64,000 nucleotides of DNA from Bog-756 sp963703145 (GCA_963703145.1 OY969793.1:186001-250000); one strand, 5' to 3'. Counted from the stretch's first letter, positions 16,374-25,445 are shown. Notes: generated by a model from the sequence alone, not told the origin. Numbers and translations are program-made.

Positions 16374-18038
16374 TCAGGTGGACTTCAGCTGGTCCCGTAG
16401 GACGTGCTTTTGCACTTTCCCCGAGGCAGTTCGTGGAAAATCATTCAGTTCGACCACCTCTTCCGGCCACTTTTGACGGGCCAGCCCTGCCTCTTCGAGG
16501 AACGAGCGGACGGTAGTGAGCTCTGGTAGCGATTGATCGGGCAACATCCGAAAAACGGCGGTGGCGTGTTCACCCATGCGCTCGTCGGCCGCCGCTACCA
16601 CGGCAACCTCACCCACTCCGGGCATGACAAGTAGGAGCTCTTCGATCTCCGTGGCGCTGATGTTTTCGCCCCCGCGAATGATCACGTCTGAGATTCGGTC
16701 GGTTATGGAGACATAGCCGTCGTCATCTCTGATTCCGACATCGCCCGTGTGGTACCAGCCGTTCTCGTCCACCGCCCGGTCGGTGAGATCGGCGTCCGTA
16801 TATCCAAGAAACAGATCAGGACCCTTGGAAAGGATCTCGCCGGCTTCACCCAGCTCCACCTCGTTGCCTGAGGGATCGGTCAGACGCATATCGACACCCG
16901 GTAGCGGCCGGCCATCCGTATCCATGCGCTTTTCCAGTGGATCGGCATAGGTGCATCCCGTGATTGACGGGTGCTCGGTAGATCCGTACATGCGATACAC
17001 GGTGATGCCGAGGTCAGTGGCGCGCTGGGCGAGTGCGCGCGGAACCGGGGCTCCGCCCATTCCCTGGTAGCGCAAACGCTCGAGATGCTCAGCCGAGAAA
17101 TCCGGGTGCTCGAGGAGGCTGGTGAGGAAGTATGGGGCCCCGCCGTTGGTGCTGAGGTCCTCGGTGACCATCAGGCTTAGGACCTCGGCTGGATCCCACA
17201 CGTCCATGAGGTGGGCTGGCCTGCACCCATCGACCGGCATGAGTAGTGCCCCCTGCATTCCGATGGCATGACTGATCGGATTGGCGATGAGTGACGGTCG
17301 GTCACTGGGCGGCCGTGTCGCGCCCATTTGCCGTATCTCAGCACCGACGGTCTGGTGGGAGTGGATCACACCTTTCGGGTTTGCCGTGGTCCCCGAGGTC
17401 CAGCCGACCAGTGCCAGACCACCCGGATCTGTGGCAACTGGCTGCTCTAGGCGATCGTCGCCCAGGAGGGCTTCGAACGGATTGGTCCCGGCGCGACCGT
17501 CGCCATCGATGACCATGACGTCCATGGGCGGTAGGTCGTCGATGGATTCCAGATTCGAAAGGTAGTCCTGGTGGCCGAAGCTCGAAGCGGTGACGTGGAC
17601 CCGAGGTTGGCACTGGCGCAGGATGTAGGCGAGCTCATGACTGCCGTAGATATGGACGATTGGTGCCGCCACTGCGCCCAGTAGTGCGCTGCCGTAGAAG
17701 GTGACGACCCCTTCAATCCAATTGGGTGTCTGAAAGGACACGACGTCTCCCGCCTTCACCCCACGAGCCGCCAATCCCGCTGCCACTCGCTGCGACAGGT
17801 CGAGAATCTCGCCGAATGTTCCGCGCCACGGTCGACTCTTGGAGTGGATGACGAACGGGAGACTCCGGTTGTCGGCCAGCTTGGACCCTAGTAGCTGACC
17901 GAGGGTTTGGTCGGACCACCAACCCTCCGATATGTAGCGCGCGCGGTCTTCTTCGGACGGGCGTCTGAGAGCCCAGCTTGAATTTGCCACGGAAGCAGCG
18001 TAGCCGGGAAGACGGCGCATTGCATTGGGGATCTTCAC
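16374..18038 (-). CDS. AMP-dependent acyl-CoA synthetase
   Basis: 554 aa ANL-superfamily ligase. The P-loop is WTSGTTANPKGVIHSH, the adenine motif RMYGSTEHP, the hinge YHTGDVGIRDDDGYVSITDR with ISDVIIRGGENIS, and the C-terminal catalytic Lys region is PRTASGKVQKH. It activates a carboxylic acid to its CoA thioester. First gene of a four-gene minus-strand operon. The palindrome GTAGAAC-TTA-GTTCTAC lies 5 bases before its ATG, so the operator probably overlaps the transcript start or leader. Confidence 0.93.
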   Translation of the reverse strand: MKIPNAMRRLPGYAASVANSSWALRRPSEEDRARYISEGWWSDQTLGQLLGSKLADNRSLPFVIHSKSRPWRGTFGEILDLSQRVAAGLAARGVKAGDVVSFQTPNWIEGVVTFYGSALLGAVAAPIVHIYGSHELAYILRQCQPRVHVTASSFGHQDYLSNLESIDDLPPMDVMVIDGDGRAGTNPFEALLGDDRLEQPVATDPGGLALVGWTSGTTANPKGVIHSHQTVGAEIRQMGATRPPSDRPSLIANPISHAIGMQGALLMPVDGCRPAHLMDVWDPAEVLSLMVTEDLSTNGGAPYFLTSLLEHPDFSAEHLERLRYQGMGGAPVPRALAQRATDLGITVYRMYGSTEHPSITGCTYADPLEKRMDTDGRPLPGVDMRLTDPSGNEVELGEAGEILSKGPDLFLGYTDADLTDRAVDENGWYHTGDVGIRDDDGYVSITDRISDVIIRGGENISATEIEELLLVMPGVGEVAVVAAADERMGEHATAVFRMLPDQSLPELTTVRSFLEEAGLARQKWPEEVVELNDFPRTASGKVQKHVLRDQLKST

Positions 18039-18042
18039 AAAA

Positions 18043-18059
18043 GTAGAACTTAGTTCTAC
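18043..18059. promoter_or_regulatory. Palindrome GTAGAAC-TTA-GTTCTAC, probable repressor operator
   Basis: A perfect 7-bp inverted repeat with a 3-base spacer lies in the divergent gap between the ligase (18038) and amidohydrolase (18241) operons. A partial copy, GTAGAAC-GGT-GCTCCAT, is at 18130-18146. The arms resemble the KstR box of mycobacteria (TnnAACnnGTTnnA), but the AAC-GTT spacing here is 3 rather than 2. The TetR gene at 24369, last in the plus-strand operon, is a candidate binder. Confidence 0.65.
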
Positions 18060-18240
18060 CCGCCTGAAATGGTAAGACGCATGACGATATCGGTCAGGAG
18101 CCTTGACGAGGATGCCATACTCTGTTTAGGTAGAACGGTGCTCCATCGGGCAGATCCACCGATGGATACAAGCGCTGCGGCATCGGTGTCGCCGACACCC
18201 AACGCCGGGCAATCGACCTCAAAACAACAGCACAGGGGGA

Positions 18241-19446
18241 ATGATGGCGTTTGATAAATCGCTCGATTGGCTCATCTCGGTTGACGACCATGTGTTGGAA
18301 CCGCCGAACCTCTGGGTTGACCGTCTGCCCGCCAAGGACAGCGAGCGTGCCCCCCACATGGTGGTCGACGGCGACATGGAGTACTGGGCCTACGACGGAA
18401 AGCGCTTTCCCACGGTGGGGCTGAGCGCCGTTGCCGGAAAGTCGAAAGAGGAGTTCAGTCCCGAGCCGGTGACCTATGCCGAAATGCGACCGGGTTGTTA
18501 TGACAGCAAAGCTCGGCTCGACGACATGAACCGAGCGGGCATCTTGGCGTCATTGTGTTTTCCCACGATCACCCGGTTCTGTGGCCAGCTGTTCATGGAA
18601 GCGAGTGACCGAGAGTTCGGATTTGTGTGCCTTCAGGCCTATAACGACTGGATGATCGAGGAGTGGTGTGGAGCGGCGCCAGGCCGGTATATCCCGCTCA
18701 TCCTCATCCCGATGTGGGATCCGGCTCTGGCAGCGAAGGAAATGGAACGGTGCGCGGCCAAGGGGGCGACAGCCTTTGCCTTCTCGGAGAATCCTGCACC
18801 CCTAGGTCTTCCCACGATCCACGACAAAGACCGCTACTGGGATCCGGTGATGTCGACAGCTGCCGATACGCAGATGGTAGTCAGCATGCACGTCGGATCT
18901 TCCTCACAGGTCCCTCAGATCGCCCCGGACTCTCCGTTCATGGCCAACCTGGCATGGGGAGCGATCCGCACGTCGGGAGCGATGTTGGCCTGGCTCTTCA
19001 GTGGCATGTTCACCCGCTACCCCGGATTGAAAATCGCTCTGTCGGAGGGTGAGATCGGCTGGATCCCGTACTTCCTCGAGCGAGCCGAACAGGTCGTTGA
19101 CAAGCAGCGCTTCTGGGTGCAGCGCGGTCTCCAGTTCATGGATCACGCCACAACGGACGTGGACCTCAACGACATCGACATTCGAGCCTTATTCCGAGAC
19201 CACGTGTTCGGGTGCTTCATCGATGACGCGCACGGTATCGCCAGCATCGACGAGATCGGTGAGGACAACATCATGTGTGAGACCGACTATCCACACTCCG
19301 ACTCAACGTGGCCGAACTGCATTTCCGTCGTCAAAGAGCAGATCAAGCACCTTCCGCCCCCGGTCCAATACAAGATCCTTCGTGGGAACGCGGAGAAGCT
19401 TTATCGCTTCACCCCTGCCGAGGCACCCGTCCTCACCGATGCCTGA
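18241..19446 (+). CDS. Amidohydrolase-2 family metal-dependent hydrolase
   Basis: 401 aa (ATG 18241; ATG 18244 has slightly better spacing from GGGGGA 18235-18240). The family pattern is complete: SVDDHVLEPPNLW at the N-terminus, MHVGSSSQVP mid-protein, a SEGEIGWIPYFLERAE segment, and CETDYPHSDSTWP near the C-terminus. The closest paralogue pattern is that of actinobacterial amidohydrolases found next to P450 genes. It heads the plus-strand operon that runs to 25100. Its stop overlaps the ferredoxin gene by 8 bases. Confidence 0.9.
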   Translation: MMAFDKSLDWLISVDDHVLEPPNLWVDRLPAKDSERAPHMVVDGDMEYWAYDGKRFPTVGLSAVAGKSKEEFSPEPVTYAEMRPGCYDSKARLDDMNRAGILASLCFPTITRFCGQLFMEASDREFGFVCLQAYNDWMIEEWCGAAPGRYIPLILIPMWDPALAAKEMERCAAKGATAFAFSENPAPLGLPTIHDKDRYWDPVMSTAADTQMVVSMHVGSSSQVPQIAPDSPFMANLAWGAIRTSGAMLAWLFSGMFTRYPGLKIALSEGEIGWIPYFLERAEQVVDKQRFWVQRGLQFMDHATTDVDLNDIDIRALFRDHVFGCFIDDAHGIASIDEIGEDNIMCETDYPHSDSTWPNCISVVKEQIKHLPPPVQYKILRGNAEKLYRFTPAEAPVLTDA

Positions 19447-19660
19447 CGCAGCGAAGCTCCCTAGGATCTCGATCGATCGAGAAGTTTGCATGGGGAGCGG
19501 CGTCTGTGTTGTGTACGCCGCGTCGACCTTCACCCAGGATGGTGAGTCGAAGGCCGTTCTCGTTGACCAAGTCGCCGATTCGATCGAGCAGATTCGGACC
19601 GCTGTGGAGGCGTGCCCTACCGGAGCCCTCAGCCTTGAGAATGACCAACCAGGAGCGTGA
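19439..19660 (+). CDS. [3Fe-4S]-type ferredoxin, P450 redox partner
   Basis: 73 aa from ATG 19439, overlapping the amidohydrolase stop. Only three cluster cysteines are present: C17 and C23 (CMGSGVC) and C59 (ACPTGAL). The position that is Cys in 4Fe-4S proteins is Ser, which marks the 3Fe-4S ferredoxins that reduce actinobacterial P450s. It lies 45 bases upstream of a P450 gene, so it is very likely that enzyme's electron donor. No ferredoxin reductase is seen in the window. Confidence 0.92.
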   Translation: MPDAAKLPRISIDREVCMGSGVCVVYAASTFTQDGESKAVLVDQVADSIEQIRTAVEACPTGALSLENDQPGA

Positions 19661-19705
19661 CCAGCAGATGCAGGACCAGCACATATCGTGGATCCGAGGC
19701 GAATC

Positions 19706-20956
19706 ATGACTGAAGTCAGCGAAGTTCTTGATCCCGTCCGGGTTCGAGAGCTCTTCGACCTGCGGACGAACACAAATGTTCTGTTTGGGGGAAGTTACGA
19801 AGAGGACCCCTATCCCGTGTGGGCGGAGTTGCGTGAGCGGGCTGCAGTGCATCCTGGCGTCGTTCATGAGCTCACTGGATTTGAAGGACCGGCATTCTTC
19901 CACGGCCTGCCCTTTGACGACCGGCCACACTTCTCTGCCTTCACGTTCGCGGCCTGTGACAGCGTCTACCGCGATGCCAAGATCTTCTCTTCGTCCGCCG
20001 AGGCAGTCGACCTGTCCACCGAGGAAGTCAGTCCCCTCAACAGCATTCTGTCGATGGGTGGGAATCAGCACCGTCGATATCGGGCTCTTGTCCAGCCTTC
20101 TTTCGTGCCGGCTCGGGCGCAGTGGTGGATCAAGAACTGGATCGAGACGACGGTCAGTGTCCTCATCGACCAATTTGAGGATCGGGGGAGCGCAGAGCTG
20201 AACGTGGATTTTTGCGCCGCTATTCCGGTACTGACCATCACCGGAAGTTTTGGGGTTCCCATTGACAAGGCACTCGACATCCGGGCTGCTCTGGGAGAGC
20301 CCGCCAAAGTCGTGGATATCATCAGACCGATCGTCGCCGCCCGTCGGGCGAAACCGGAGGACGACCTCATCAGCATCTTGGTCGAAGCCGAGCTGAAGGA
20401 TGAGGATGGGGTGACACACCGCCTGACGGACGCTGAGATCTACTCGTTTGCCATCCTCCTGCTTACTGCGGGTTCGGGAACCACGTGGAAGCAGATGGGA
20501 ATTACCCTTGCCGCCCTTCTCCAACACCCGGAGATGCTCGAAGCCGTTCGGTCTGACCGGGATCTTCTCCGGCCCACGATCGAAGAGTCCTTGCGTTGGC
20601 TGCCCACCGACCCGATGTTCTCGCGGTGGGTGACTGAGGACATTGAGTTTCAGGGTGTAGCGATCCCAGAGGGTTCGGTACTGCATATCTGCCTGGGAGC
20701 CGCGAACAGAGATCCGGCACGATGGGAACGGCCTGACGACTTTGATATCGCTCGACCCCTCAGGCCAGGCCTCGGATTCGGCGGAGGGGCACACATCTGT
20801 CTGGGCCAGCATGTAGCGCGGGCTGAGATGTCCGTGGGTATCAATGCGTTGCTCGACAGACTGCCCAACCTTCGCCTCGATCCGGAAGCCGAGCCGCCTC
20901 GGTACGTCGGCTTCTACGAACGAGGTGCCACCGCCATCCCGGTTCTCTTCGGATAG
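19706..20956 (+). CDS. Cytochrome P450
   Basis: 416 aa from ATG 19706, with GAGG 6 bases upstream; an in-frame GTG at 19688 is less well placed. The I-helix reads LLLTAGSGTTWKQMG, the ExxR helix is in EESLRWLP and the heme-binding loop is FGGGAHICLGQHVARAE with axial C365. The I-helix keeps the AGxxTT pattern needed for oxygen activation. It is a soluble class I monooxygenase expected to take electrons from the ferredoxin encoded just upstream. The substrate is unknown. It differs from the P450s at 47911 and 60305. Confidence 0.94.
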   Translation: MTEVSEVLDPVRVRELFDLRTNTNVLFGGSYEEDPYPVWAELRERAAVHPGVVHELTGFEGPAFFHGLPFDDRPHFSAFTFAACDSVYRDAKIFSSSAEAVDLSTEEVSPLNSILSMGGNQHRRYRALVQPSFVPARAQWWIKNWIETTVSVLIDQFEDRGSAELNVDFCAAIPVLTITGSFGVPIDKALDIRAALGEPAKVVDIIRPIVAARRAKPEDDLISILVEAELKDEDGVTHRLTDAEIYSFAILLLTAGSGTTWKQMGITLAALLQHPEMLEAVRSDRDLLRPTIEESLRWLPTDPMFSRWVTEDIEFQGVAIPEGSVLHICLGAANRDPARWERPDDFDIARPLRPGLGFGGGAHICLGQHVARAEMSVGINALLDRLPNLRLDPEAEPPRYVGFYERGATAIPVLFG

Positions 20957-20968
20957 GAGTACAGATTC

Positions 20969-21418
20969 ATGGACCAACCAGCGGAGTACCAACAGCCCGA
21001 CATCACACTCCTTGGTCAGGAGCATGTTCAGCGGTATCAAGAGACGAACGGCGAAGTGGGATATCTGTGGAATGGGGCCCCCACGTTGCTTCTGACCACC
21101 AAGGGTAGAAAGACGGGGAAATATCGCACCACACCGTTGATCTTCGCCCGCGATGCGGAGCGCTATCTGATCGTGGCGTCCCAAGGAGGCGCCCCCACGC
21201 ACCCCTTGTGGTACTTAAATCTTCAGGAGACACCCGAAGTGACCGTCCAGGTCAAGGGGGAGGTGTTTCGCGCCTTGGCCGAAACGGCGGATGCCAGTGA
21301 GAAGCCTCGCCTGTGGAAGCTAGTCACCGAGACCTGGCCGAACTACGACGTGTATCAGGAGCGGACCGAACGAGTGATTCCCCTAGTCACGCTCCAGCCG
21401 ATCGATGAGGCTGGTTGA
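20969..21418 (+). CDS. Deazaflavin (F420)-dependent nitroreductase family protein (Ddn-like)
   Basis: 149 aa. The split beta-barrel fold is indicated by LLLTTKGRKTGKYRTTPLI (near 34-52), YLIVASQGGAPTHPLWYLNL and VTVQVKGEVFRA, the standard pattern of the DUF385/Ddn family. Such proteins bind F420 and reduce nitro groups, quinones or enones. It starts 12 bases after the P450 gene and is co-transcribed with it. Together with six LLM proteins it supports an F420-using host. Confidence 0.93.
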   Translation: MDQPAEYQQPDITLLGQEHVQRYQETNGEVGYLWNGAPTLLLTTKGRKTGKYRTTPLIFARDAERYLIVASQGGAPTHPLWYLNLQETPEVTVQVKGEVFRALAETADASEKPRLWKLVTETWPNYDVYQERTERVIPLVTLQPIDEAG

Positions 21419-21525
21419 GGGTGCATCTCGGACGGCGTTCAGCCTGCCTGTACAAAACGTCCAGTGGGAGGCTGTGTGCACTGCCGCTTGTGGGTCGAGA
21501 CAGAGATTCTGCCGAGGAGGGCTGA

Positions 21526-22734
21526 ATGAGTAAGGGTGCATTCGAGGGCGTCCGGGTCGTTGAACTGGCGCAGTGGGTATTCGTGCCGGTGGCGGGCGCA
21601 CTCCTGGCTGATTGGGGCGCCGACGTCGTACACGTGGAGAACCTGCGAGGTGATCCGTACCGGGGCCTTGCCACCCAGGGCATCGGCTCTGATCGCGGGG
21701 GGGTTAACTTGTCTCTGGCGCTGGCCAACCGAGGTAAGCGGTCCATCGCCCTAGACGTCCGCAAAGAAGAAGGACTGGCCGTTCTACACCAGATGTTGGA
21801 GTCCGCCGACGTGTTCCTGACCAGTTTGCGCCCGGCGGCGCTCGGGCGCCTCGGACTTGATGCCGAGTCGGTCACCAATCGGTATCCGAAGCTCGTCTAC
21901 GCACGGGGCCACGGATACGGAGTTCGTGGGCCTGATTCCAACCAGGCTGGCTATGACGCGTCTGCCTTTTGGGCTCGAGGGGGCCTCGCTCACATCTTGA
22001 CCCCACCGGAACGCCCGGACCCGATCAGTCAACGTGGGGCAATGGGTGATCGGAACGCGGCCATGGCGTTGGCCTTTGGGATCTCTGCAGCGCTTCTCGA
22101 GCGCACCCGAACCGGGAACGGCTCCGTGGTCGATGTATCCCTTCTGGCCACTGCCATGTGGACACTCTCCTCCGACATCCTGGCCGCGCTCGGTGGGGAC
22201 ACCCCGGCGCCGGTCGAAGGCCGGATCATGGTCAACCCGCTCGTCGGGCCTTACCGAACAAAGGACCACCGGCACATTCAGCTGGTATTTCTGGAGGGTG
22301 ATCGCTTCTGGCCGGAGCTCTGCCGACTCATCGGTCGGGAAGAGTTGGTAGATGATCCTCGGTTCGCCGATATCTCCGCTCGACGGGAGCACGGAGCGGA
22401 GTGCGTAGCACTGCTCGACGAGGAGTTCGCTCGCCGCACCTTTGTCGAGTGGAAGGAGCTACTGGGCAAAATCGACGCACCGTGGGCACCGGTTCAATCA
22501 ATTTCGGAGCTTATCGATGATCCCCAGGTGGTGGCCAACGACTACATCGGAGATGTGGTTGTCGACGGAGAGACAAAGTATCGGCTGCCGACGGTACCTG
22601 TTCAGTTTGACGGCCATCCACCCGAAATGCGCCTCGCTCCCGAGCTGGGTGAGCATACCGAGGCCGTACTTCTCGAGCTCGGACACAGCTGGGACGACAT
22701 TGGGGTGCTCAAGGAGGCAGGAGTAATTCTGTGA
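21526..22734 (+). CDS. CaiB/BaiF family CoA transferase (family III)
   Basis: 402 aa. The N-terminus (FEGVRVVELAQWVFVP) and WGADVVHVENLRGDPYRG are family hallmarks. The candidate catalytic Asp is in RGAMGDRNAAMALAFG. It moves CoA between carboxylic acids, or acts as an epimerase in the AMACR branch. A TGAATGAG start follows GAGGAGG, a good ribosome-binding site. The GTG of the DUF35 gene overlaps its stop (GTGA), tying CoA transfer to the DUF35/thiolase pair. Confidence 0.92.
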   Translation: MSKGAFEGVRVVELAQWVFVPVAGALLADWGADVVHVENLRGDPYRGLATQGIGSDRGGVNLSLALANRGKRSIALDVRKEEGLAVLHQMLESADVFLTSLRPAALGRLGLDAESVTNRYPKLVYARGHGYGVRGPDSNQAGYDASAFWARGGLAHILTPPERPDPISQRGAMGDRNAAMALAFGISAALLERTRTGNGSVVDVSLLATAMWTLSSDILAALGGDTPAPVEGRIMVNPLVGPYRTKDHRHIQLVFLEGDRFWPELCRLIGREELVDDPRFADISARREHGAECVALLDEEFARRTFVEWKELLGKIDAPWAPVQSISELIDDPQVVANDYIGDVVVDGETKYRLPTVPVQFDGHPPEMRLAPELGEHTEAVLLELGHSWDDIGVLKEAGVIL

Positions 22735-23153
22735 CCTTGGGTACTCGTCCGACGCCCGTACCCGACGACCGTTCCGCTCCCTTTTGGGAGGCGGCAGGCC
22801 GACATGTACTCTGCGTCGCCCAGTGCTCGGTCTGCAGTGCGCTAACTCTTCCTCCTGACGAGGTGTGTCCACATTGTGGAAGTACCCAACCGGAGTTCGT
22901 ATTCACGCCCGTCAGCGGCATCGGGACAGTGAAGTCGTGGACTGTGGTGCACAGATCATTTCTGCCTGGCTTCGAGGTGCCATTCATACTCGTTGACGTC
23001 GAACTGTCTGAGCAGGCCGACCTCCGGTTGATCGGTCGCCTTCTCGATGATCAAGGCGTAAAGCTTCAAATAGGAGTTCCGGTACGGGTGGCATTCGAGG
23101 ACATCGCGGCCGGTGTCGCCGTGCCGGCGTTTGTACTCGAGGGGCAGAGTTGA
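22731..23153 (+). CDS. DUF35 OB-fold protein with rubredoxin-like zinc ribbon
   Basis: 140 aa. The zinc ribbon cysteines are in CSVC and CPHCGS (four ligands), followed by an OB-fold domain (GIGTVKSWTVVHRSF, VPFILVDVEL, LQIGVPVRVAFED). Proteins of this family form complexes with thiolase-like partners or with MaoC hydratases. In sterol side-chain degradation the DUF35 part of ChsH2 binds the Ltp2 aldolase. The adjacent thiolase-like gene overlaps it by 4 bases, so a heteromeric complex of the two products is expected. Confidence 0.93.
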   Translation: MTLGTRPTPVPDDRSAPFWEAAGRHVLCVAQCSVCSALTLPPDEVCPHCGSTQPEFVFTPVSGIGTVKSWTVVHRSFLPGFEVPFILVDVELSEQADLRLIGRLLDDQGVKLQIGVPVRVAFEDIAAGVAVPAFVLEGQS

Positions 23154-24349
23154 GCTCCGCTCCAGCAATGCGTAACAGCGTGGCCATAGTCGGCTATGCC
23201 CAGAGCAACGTGGTCAAGCACGCTACGAAGTCACTTGGGTCGTTGACAGTAGACACTGCCAGAGCGGCGATCCAGGATGCTGCCCTCTGTGTCGACTCGG
23301 TGGACGGATTCGTCACGGGCGCCCTCTTTCCAAGCGCTGGCTCACACAATGTCGAAGATGGCGTCAGCCTGGTCTCATCCAATTGGTTGGCTCAGCGTCT
23401 CGGAGTGAACCCTCGGTACGCAGCCGGATTCCAAGGGTTCGGCCAGATTCCTGGAGCCGTATCCTTGGCCGTCAACGCCATCGTGAGCGGTGCCGCTGAC
23501 TATGTATTGATGCACCGGGCCCTCCACAACCCAAAAGCGACGTACCACGGCAACCCGATGCAGTTCGCGAATGGCAGCCAGCAGTGGACGGCGCCGCAGG
23601 GGTACTTCGGTCCCATCTCCATGATCGCCCTGCCGTACAATGAGTACCTCCAACGGTACGGAGCTAGCCGAGAATCTATGGCTGAGGTGCTTGTGGAGGC
23701 GCGGAAGAATGGTTCACGGATTCCCTGGTCGTTTTGGTACGGACAGCCCCTCTCGAGGGAGCAGTACCTCTCCGCCCCAATGGTTAGCGATCCGATCTGC
23801 CGATATGACTGCGACATACCCGTAGATGGCGTCGCTGCGTTCATCTTCACATCGGCGGAGCGGGCCCGTGATCTGCCCCACCAACCCGTATACATTTCCG
23901 GATATGCGACCGGATCGCCAACCACCAGCCGACTGCCGCTCCACTGGCCTCTCGACGACATCATGGGCGTAGGGTCGCAGACGGCTGGCCGCCTCTGGGA
24001 AAGCTCTGGCGTTCGGCCCGAGGAAGTTGATCTCCCTCAGCTGTACGACGGATTCGCGCCTTTCGTCTACTTCTGGCTCGAGGCGTTGGGTCTATGTCCG
24101 GTCGGGGAGGCCCATCATTTCGTTGAAAGCGGCGGAATCGACAGTGACCTCCCTGATGGCCTGCCCATCCTCTCAGGCGGTGGAGCACTGGGAAACGGGC
24201 GGATGCACGGTATTCCACAGATGCTCGAGTGCTACCTTCAACTCGCAAAGCGAGCAGGAGAGCGCCAGCGTGAGCGCGCTTCTATCGGGCTTGCCTGCCA
24301 TTCGTCGCCACATTTTGGTGGCGCGGTCGTCTACAGCGCCAATCAATGA
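23150..24349 (+). CDS. Thiolase-like protein (lipid-transfer/Ltp2-type), no nucleophilic Cys
   Basis: 399 aa from TTG 23150 (overlapping the DUF35 stop), or 393 aa from ATG 23168. It has the thiolase fold, but the segment that carries the nucleophilic Cys in true thiolases reads AAGFQGFGQI (91-100) with no Cys. It keeps LYDGFAPF (298-305) and the glycine-rich SGGGALGNGRMHG (342-354). This matches the non-thiolytic branch that contains the Ltp2 retro-aldolase, which works with a DUF35 partner. A side-chain-cleaving aldolase is therefore the best inference. Thiolase activity seems unlikely but is not excluded. Confidence 0.88.
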   Translation: MSSAPAMRNSVAIVGYAQSNVVKHATKSLGSLTVDTARAAIQDAALCVDSVDGFVTGALFPSAGSHNVEDGVSLVSSNWLAQRLGVNPRYAAGFQGFGQIPGAVSLAVNAIVSGAADYVLMHRALHNPKATYHGNPMQFANGSQQWTAPQGYFGPISMIALPYNEYLQRYGASRESMAEVLVEARKNGSRIPWSFWYGQPLSREQYLSAPMVSDPICRYDCDIPVDGVAAFIFTSAERARDLPHQPVYISGYATGSPTTSRLPLHWPLDDIMGVGSQTAGRLWESSGVRPEEVDLPQLYDGFAPFVYFWLEALGLCPVGEAHHFVESGGIDSDLPDGLPILSGGGALGNGRMHGIPQMLECYLQLAKRAGERQRERASIGLACHSSPHFGGAVVYSANQ

Positions 24350-24368
24350 TGCAAGCGAGGACCGACTG

Positions 24369-25100
24369 ATGGCCTGGGTTGAACGGACTGTGGATCAGTC
24401 ACCGGCGATGCAGCGTTCTCGCAATCGTCGGATTGAGCAGTCCAATATCATCATCAGCGCAGCCCGGCGGCTGTTGATAGTCAAAGGATCAGCGTTTACG
24501 TTGCAAGAGCTTGCCAAAGAGGCGGATGTAGCTCTTCAGACGTTCTACCGATACTTCTCGAGCAAGGACCAGTTGTTGCTGGCGCTCATCGAGGAAATGG
24601 TGAGTGATGCGTGTAGGGAGTTTGAGGAGGCATCTCGGCCTCTCAGCGATCCTGTCGCGAGGCTCCGCTTCTATATCACCACAACCCTGGACCCTGATCT
24701 TCTGGGTGAGAACGCCACTAGCGCCCGGTTCATAACCGCCGAGCATTGGCGGCTACATCGGCTGTATCCAGCGGAGCTGGCTCAGGCGATCAAGCCATTC
24801 TCGGATTTGATACTTCGGGAGATCAACGCGGCGAGTGAGGATGGGCTGCTCAAGCCGAGCCAGCCGGAATCGGCGGCATGGCTCATCAACCAACTGGTCG
24901 TCTCCGTCTACCACCACTATGCGTTCGCCCCGGATGACGGGACGCGCGAGGGGATGGGCGAACGAGTGTGGCACTTCTGCTTTGCAGCGCTCGGTGGGCA
25001 GATCGAGCCCGTCGAGCCGGCCGATCGGCGCCGATGGATTCCCGGGAGGCGATCCCGAGAGGGCGAAGGCGCACCATCCGTTCTTGGTGACGGGCGCTGA
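24369..25100 (+). CDS. TetR family regulator (distinct type)
   Basis: 243 aa from ATG 24369 with GAGG 8 bases upstream; a longer open frame extends back into the thiolase-like gene but is not needed. The HTH lies near 50-85 (FTLQELAKEADVALQTFYRYFSS). The ligand domain (ENATSARFITAEHWRLHRLYP) does not resemble the three paralogous regulators at 2577, 25446 and 29812. As the last gene of the 18241-25100 operon it may control that operon through the GTAGAAC palindrome at 18043, which is inference. Confidence 0.9.
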   Translation: MAWVERTVDQSPAMQRSRNRRIEQSNIIISAARRLLIVKGSAFTLQELAKEADVALQTFYRYFSSKDQLLLALIEEMVSDACREFEEASRPLSDPVARLRFYITTTLDPDLLGENATSARFITAEHWRLHRLYPAELAQAIKPFSDLILREINAASEDGLLKPSQPESAAWLINQLVVSVYHHYAFAPDDGTREGMGERVWHFCFAALGGQIEPVEPADRRRWIPGRRSREGEGAPSVLGDGR

Positions 25101-25445
25101 GCCACATCCCGGCTTGCTCTGACTCGAAGGTCGCTGCGGACCCATCACTCATTGGAGATTTGAGTCTATCGAACCATGCGAATGAGGTCTGCTGAGGCCC
25201 TTCTCCCTGGTCAACTCGACAAACGACCCATCTCAGAGGCCGTGTTAAACTTTGACGTCGATATCAATATTGGGATGGGGAGCGAGTGACTACTGGCCCA
25301 CAGTGGCTTTCCACTCTGGCGGTGGGCGCGCCAGCGAGGATTGCTGAACCAAAACGTGCCCTGGCTCTCGGACTGCGGACAGTTCCGTCCGGATCTCTCG
25401 GCAGTAGTGGGCTGTCTCGGACTGCGGCGACCACTGAATGATCGG
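25101..25445. other. Intergenic promoter region before the TetR/SnoaL operon
   Basis: No gene is seen on either strand. The only clear element is the operator-like array at 25252-25273. An in-frame TTG at 25341 would lengthen the next TetR protein by 35 residues, but it has no spaced ribosome-binding site and the added sequence is unlike its paralogues. Confidence 0.5.
25252..25273. promoter_or_regulatory. Period-6 operator-like array before the TetR/SnoaL operon
   Basis: Half-sites TTGA, TCGA, TCAA and TTGG start at 25252, 25258, 25264 and 25270. Bases 25253-25273 are the exact reverse complement of 58910-58930 (21 of 21), 33.6 kb away. Successive 10-bp near-palindromes share 4 bp, as expected for side-by-side repressor dimers. 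It lies about 170-190 bases upstream of the TetR gene, consistent with autoregulation. Confidence 0.72.

Noticed and set aside
19433..21202. A 589-codon open frame antisense to the P450 and ferredoxin genes
   Set aside because: It overlaps well-supported genes over its whole length and has no family motifs. Long antisense frames are a by-product of high-GC codon usage.
18241..25100. A natural-product biosynthetic cluster (P450, CoA transferase, SDR, ligases)
   Set aside because: No polyketide synthase, NRPS, terpene cyclase or carrier protein is present anywhere in the window. Acyl-CoA dehydrogenases, amidohydrolases and thioesterase point to catabolism.
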